NCBI GenBank assembly: GCA_008921705.1
Contig: VFFE01007079.1
Span: 1,690,645-1,754,644, forward strand
DNA: 64,000 nucleotides
Source of the DNA: Burhinus oedicnemus
Lineage: Eukaryota; Chordata; Aves; Charadriiformes; Burhinidae
Direction: 5' to 3'
The notes beneath the pieces were generated by a model, which was not told the DNA's origin, did not search any database, and saw only the letters and a list, made by a program, of their open reading frames with translations. Shown piece by piece: positions 60,501-64,000 of the stretch (the stretch's first letter is position 1; each line of letters begins with the position of its first letter). The position numbers and the translations under genes are program-made.

Positions 60501-63500
60501 CCAAGGAGAGGTTTCTGCGGTGGGCATTGCCAGCCCCCCACCGCCATGAGGAACGTCTCTGCCCTTCGCTGGAGAAGGCAGCCCAGCTGCCGGCGGGGCC
60601 TTCCCTCTCGCCCCCCGGCATGGCGGCAGAGCCGGGAGGTGCCATTTTGTGCCTGGTATTGGCCAGGGGCTGCTGCCTGTGGCTGTGCCCAGGAGGGGAG
60701 CAGCGGGACGAGGTGCCCTGGCGCCGTGGCAGGGAGCTGGCGGTTTAGGGAACGCAAGAGTGACCCAAATCCCTGCAGGTCTTCCCTAAAGCCCCGTCTC
60801 GGCCAGGGGGGTGATGGGGCGGGTACGCGGGCACATCCATCAAGAAACTCTTATTTGTCCCGGGACTGCACGATGGTGTGGTTTGGTTTGTGCCCATCCA
60901 TGGGAGAAGGATGAATCATGTCTTTGTGTCTTGATGGACTTGGACCCATATTTAGCTGTTTTAAGCAGTAACCTTGCACGTATTATACACAGCACGCTGT
61001 GAGCTGCAAGATCCTGGAGGAAAGAGTGGTTTATGGTACCCCCAGATCATCCTCATCCTTTTTCTTTGTCTAATGGTTAACTTCTTATGAGGACTCAATT
61101 TGCTTTGTGACCTTTGGCATCTGCTGATTCTTTTATGCCAGACATTTGAGGGCACATGAGAAATGCTTTTGACTAATATTATGGCCTTGTTAATATATTG
61201 CAAACTATTTCTACAGGAGCAGCATCAAAGTTTTATCTGCTAAATAAATATTGCCAGGCTAAGCTAATACGCAGAGTAGATCTGGAGACGTTACCACACT
61301 GGAGCAGACATAAGGTCCAGCTGGAGAACAGCACCGTACAACGGGGCGATGAGTGAAACTGGAGCTTCAGCAGGTTTGTCTGAGACAGAGAACCAGCCAA
61401 CGGATCTCCTTGGAAAAGGTTGGTTTCGCTAGGGCATTTTTAATGGGAATAACAGACAACTGAGCCAGCTGAGCTGGTGGCTTGCAACCTGAATAGCTTC
61501 AGTAAAGTCCAAAGGGACAGTGTGTGGTTGCGAGTCAGGGCAGAGGTTGTCCTGGGCTCCTGGAGACAATTACTACAATATTTATAGCTCCTTTCATGCC
61601 AAATGGACAAGCGGTATGTTTGTCCGTTCCCTGTCCTTATAAATTCCTGCTTCACCTCTGCAAAACAGTGTGGGCTTTAACGCCTGCCCTGTCACACGCT
61701 ACCGGTGACGCAGGTCAGAGCAGGGGTTTCTTCTCTGGCATGGCTGGAGAAGGCTCTCTCTACCTGTGGTTTTCTCTTGCTGAGCATAGAGTGGTGTTCA
61801 CAGTCCAGCCCATGGCCTCACCATGCCAGAAATCCCTCCTGGTTTTGGTTGGGTTTTGTGCGGGGTAGGATGGGTTGTTTTATATTAGTAGGACAGAATA
61901 CAACAATTACGGGAGAATAAAGGTAGGGGTCAGGTCTCTTTGACGTTTTGTGTATCTGCTGATGAGATTTTTGGTGAAGTTGTGTGCTCCATATTTCCCT
62001 TCCAGCTGCATTCACTTCAATGCCAGCTCCCTCATTCCGATCCAATAAAACGCTGGTTTGCCTGTGCCGTAAAAACCTGCAGTCCCGTGGAAATGCTGGG
62101 CACAAAGCGCCTGCAACTCCTCATGGTTACCCAGCCGGAGGAGGAGAACGTGGTACTGACAGCTTGGTTGGCCACAGCCATGGAAAGGTGTTTTGGTAGG
62201 GATTTGTTATTCACTGACCAAAGCACTGATGTGACAAACAGTCACAGCCTCAGACATACCAGTCCTGAGTCCTCAATTAACTGGTTTGTATAGGGAAAAA
62301 AACTTGAGGAAGAGAAAGCTTGCTCTAATAGGTGTGTGGTTACTTTTTCTTTAACTTTGGTTTTGTTTTATGACTTGTATGACCGGTGGATTTACAATCC
62401 ATCAAGAGGAACCAATTAGACATCACTTTTTAGGAACACTGCTTTTTATTATCTTATTATATCATATATTTTCTCATCTTGATCCTGATCCTGCAAAGCC
62501 TTTCCATCACGTGTAGGTGCAGAGGTGCTCTTGTCGCTTGTGTGGCAGCAGCTCCAGGGGCCCCAGCCCTGCTGGAGCAGGGACAGGACCCAACAACAGC
62601 CCGACGTTGCCCCAGAGGCTTCATCAGCTCCCGAGTAGCTTCATCCTGAGCTGCTGAAGTCAATGGGAGACGGGCCAGTCCTTCAAAGTAACTTCACGTG
62701 AATCATTCCTGAGCAGACTTTAGGTTAATTGATTGGTTGCAAATATGGAAAGGAGGAAATGATGTGCTGTTGGCGAGCACATGCCGTGCCCGTTGAGGTG
62801 GTGTGGGGGGACCTTTTCCAACCAGCCTCATGTGTGAAAAGTATTGGGGCTGATTCCTAAGGTGTGCATGCAGCTTGCTTTGGGGGCTTTAGTGAAGTTG
62901 CTCCTGATCTGCTCTGGGCTGTGATGACGTGAGAGGAAAACGACTCTTCTGTTGGAAGAATCAGGATCAAAGCTGGAGGAGGGAAAGGTGCAGTGACATT
63001 TCAGGACTGACCAGCCATCTGTCCAAGCACCAGCTATCTCCTAACCAACAGGCAGAGTCCATCTCCTTCAAACACTTACTGCCGAGCTCGTCGGCTGTGC
63101 TGACAGCACCGGGTTCTCTCGCAGCGGCACCCGCAGGCAGGGCTCTGCCATTTTAAGGGCTTTCAGGATTAGGCCAGGGCTCCTGCACAGCTGCGATGCC
63201 TTGCCCCTATTTTACATCCACTGGAAGATTTTTGAATGGACTTCAGAAGCCATTAGGAACCCAAATGTCGACTTGCACTTGCAAAATGTCTCTGGTTAAT
63301 GTTTTCCTACTGACGCTCTGCTTTGCTCCCCGCCTGCCAGAGTTTCCTGTGACCTATTTGAAATATCACTCTCCTAAGTGAAAATGTGCCTCTCTTTTTC
63401 AAACTTGCAAAACTCACAAAAATAAATAGCCTAATTTGGCCAGTTAATAGCCCTCTCCTGGGGCTCCTCTCAGCAACTAAGAGGCCTTTTAAATACAACA

Positions 63501-63725
63501 TTTGTGACTGCGTCATTAAAGCTCTGCATGATCCAAGCAGACTAAACCAAAAAGAAAGAAATTCCTTATTTGATCTAAGTTTTCTTTTTTTTTTAAATAG
63601 TGACACTAGAGACCCATTTATTTTTAATTACACAATTGCTTTATTAAAAGCCTAAATCCTGCAGTCCCTAGTCATTGCTCAGGCAAAACTGCTATCATTG
63701 AAGGAAGGACCTGTAGGAGTCAATC

Positions 63726-63735
63726 CTAAAAATAG
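63726..63735. promoter_or_regulatory. MEF2-type site CTAAAAATAG
   Basis: A perfect 10-base match to the MEF2 consensus CTA(A/T)4TAG. It lies in the AT-rich block 63.36-63.86 kb, which also contains aaaataaatag at about 63419-63429, another MEF2-like sequence. The block is a candidate enhancer only. Confidence 0.3.
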
Positions 63736-64000
63736 GGCAGCTGACAAAGTCTGCTTTTCAAAACGGGTTTGCTTTATTTTTGAATGATTTCCCAAGTCAA
63801 AGAGAACTTGCCTCTGCTTTGCTTTTCGGTTCTGCAGCAATTTGAAAGCTGAATGTAGGAAAGCAATCCCTCCAGAAAGCAAAACCAACCTCAGTTTTCC
63901 TTTCAGATCGGTTGTGCTGCCCTTTCCACCCTCAGACACCACCCTCTACGTGGCCACGTTAGTAGTTACCGGCACGGTGCGGTATGCGTGAGAGTTAGCT

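Larger units (their letters stand above)
49665..64000. other. no gene recognised; candidate intron 1 or upstream flank of CD99L2
   Basis: Composition is intermediate. No exon of HMGB3, the next gene in the human order, was recognised. AT-rich blocks that could be conserved non-coding elements lie at 49.78-49.92, 55.83-55.92, 57.45-58.1, 61.13-61.27 and 63.36-63.86 kb. Polypyrimidine tracts lie at 52798-52825 and around 60300-60330. The longest ATG-started frame, at 57206-57664, has no recognisable similarity. Confidence 0.55.

Noticed and set aside
62780..62830. ccttttccaacc resembles the 3' end of CR1 LINEs
   Set aside because: Only about ten bases match and the diagnostic ATTCTATG terminal repeats are absent.

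Overview
This is a 64 kb piece of vertebrate nuclear DNA, most likely from a bird. The coding parts are short exons split by introns with GT/AG borders. Coding density is very low, base composition is patchy, and few young interspersed repeats are visible. There is also a relic of a retroviral reverse transcriptase of a kind familiar from bird genomes. There are no bacterial operons, CRISPR arrays or phage modules. Most open frames in the window are chance frames in GC-rich non-coding DNA.

Two genes are identified with confidence, and they point at each other. On the + strand, bases 1-12578 hold the last two coding exons of MTMR1 (a myotubularin-family phosphoinositide 3-phosphatase), separated by a 12.2 kb intron and followed by a 3' UTR with several AATAAA signals. 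On the - strand, 20034-32664 hold ten consecutive coding exons of CD99L2 (a CD99-like single-pass membrane protein of leukocyte-endothelial adhesion). They run from just after the signal peptide to the stop codon. The neighbour pair MTMR1-CD99L2 in convergent orientation is also the order on human Xq28, so this is a conserved syntenic block.

Layout: 1-13660 is the AT-rich 3' part of MTMR1. 13661-16849 is AT-rich intergenic DNA with nothing recognised. At about 17.65 kb the sequence turns abruptly GC- and CpG-rich; 16856-20033 is probably the long CD99L2 3' UTR and contains a CpG-island-like segment. 20034-32664 is the CD99L2 body. 32665-64000 has no recognisable gene. It is either the large first intron of CD99L2 or its upstream flank, because the signal-peptide exon was not found. 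This stretch contains a truncated endogenous-retrovirus pol fragment (about 37.4-37.8 kb), a 22-bp minisatellite (39.6-39.8 kb), a G-rich tandem repeat next to a 20-base assembly gap (49.5-49.66 kb), and several AT-rich blocks that look like candidate conserved non-coding elements.

I see no clear sign of a previously undescribed biological system. The most informative observations are the fully symmetric (phase 1-1) run of CD99L2 exons carrying repeated acidic modules, the CpG island between the two convergent gene ends, and candidate regulatory blocks defined by palindromes or MEF2- and TCF-like motifs.
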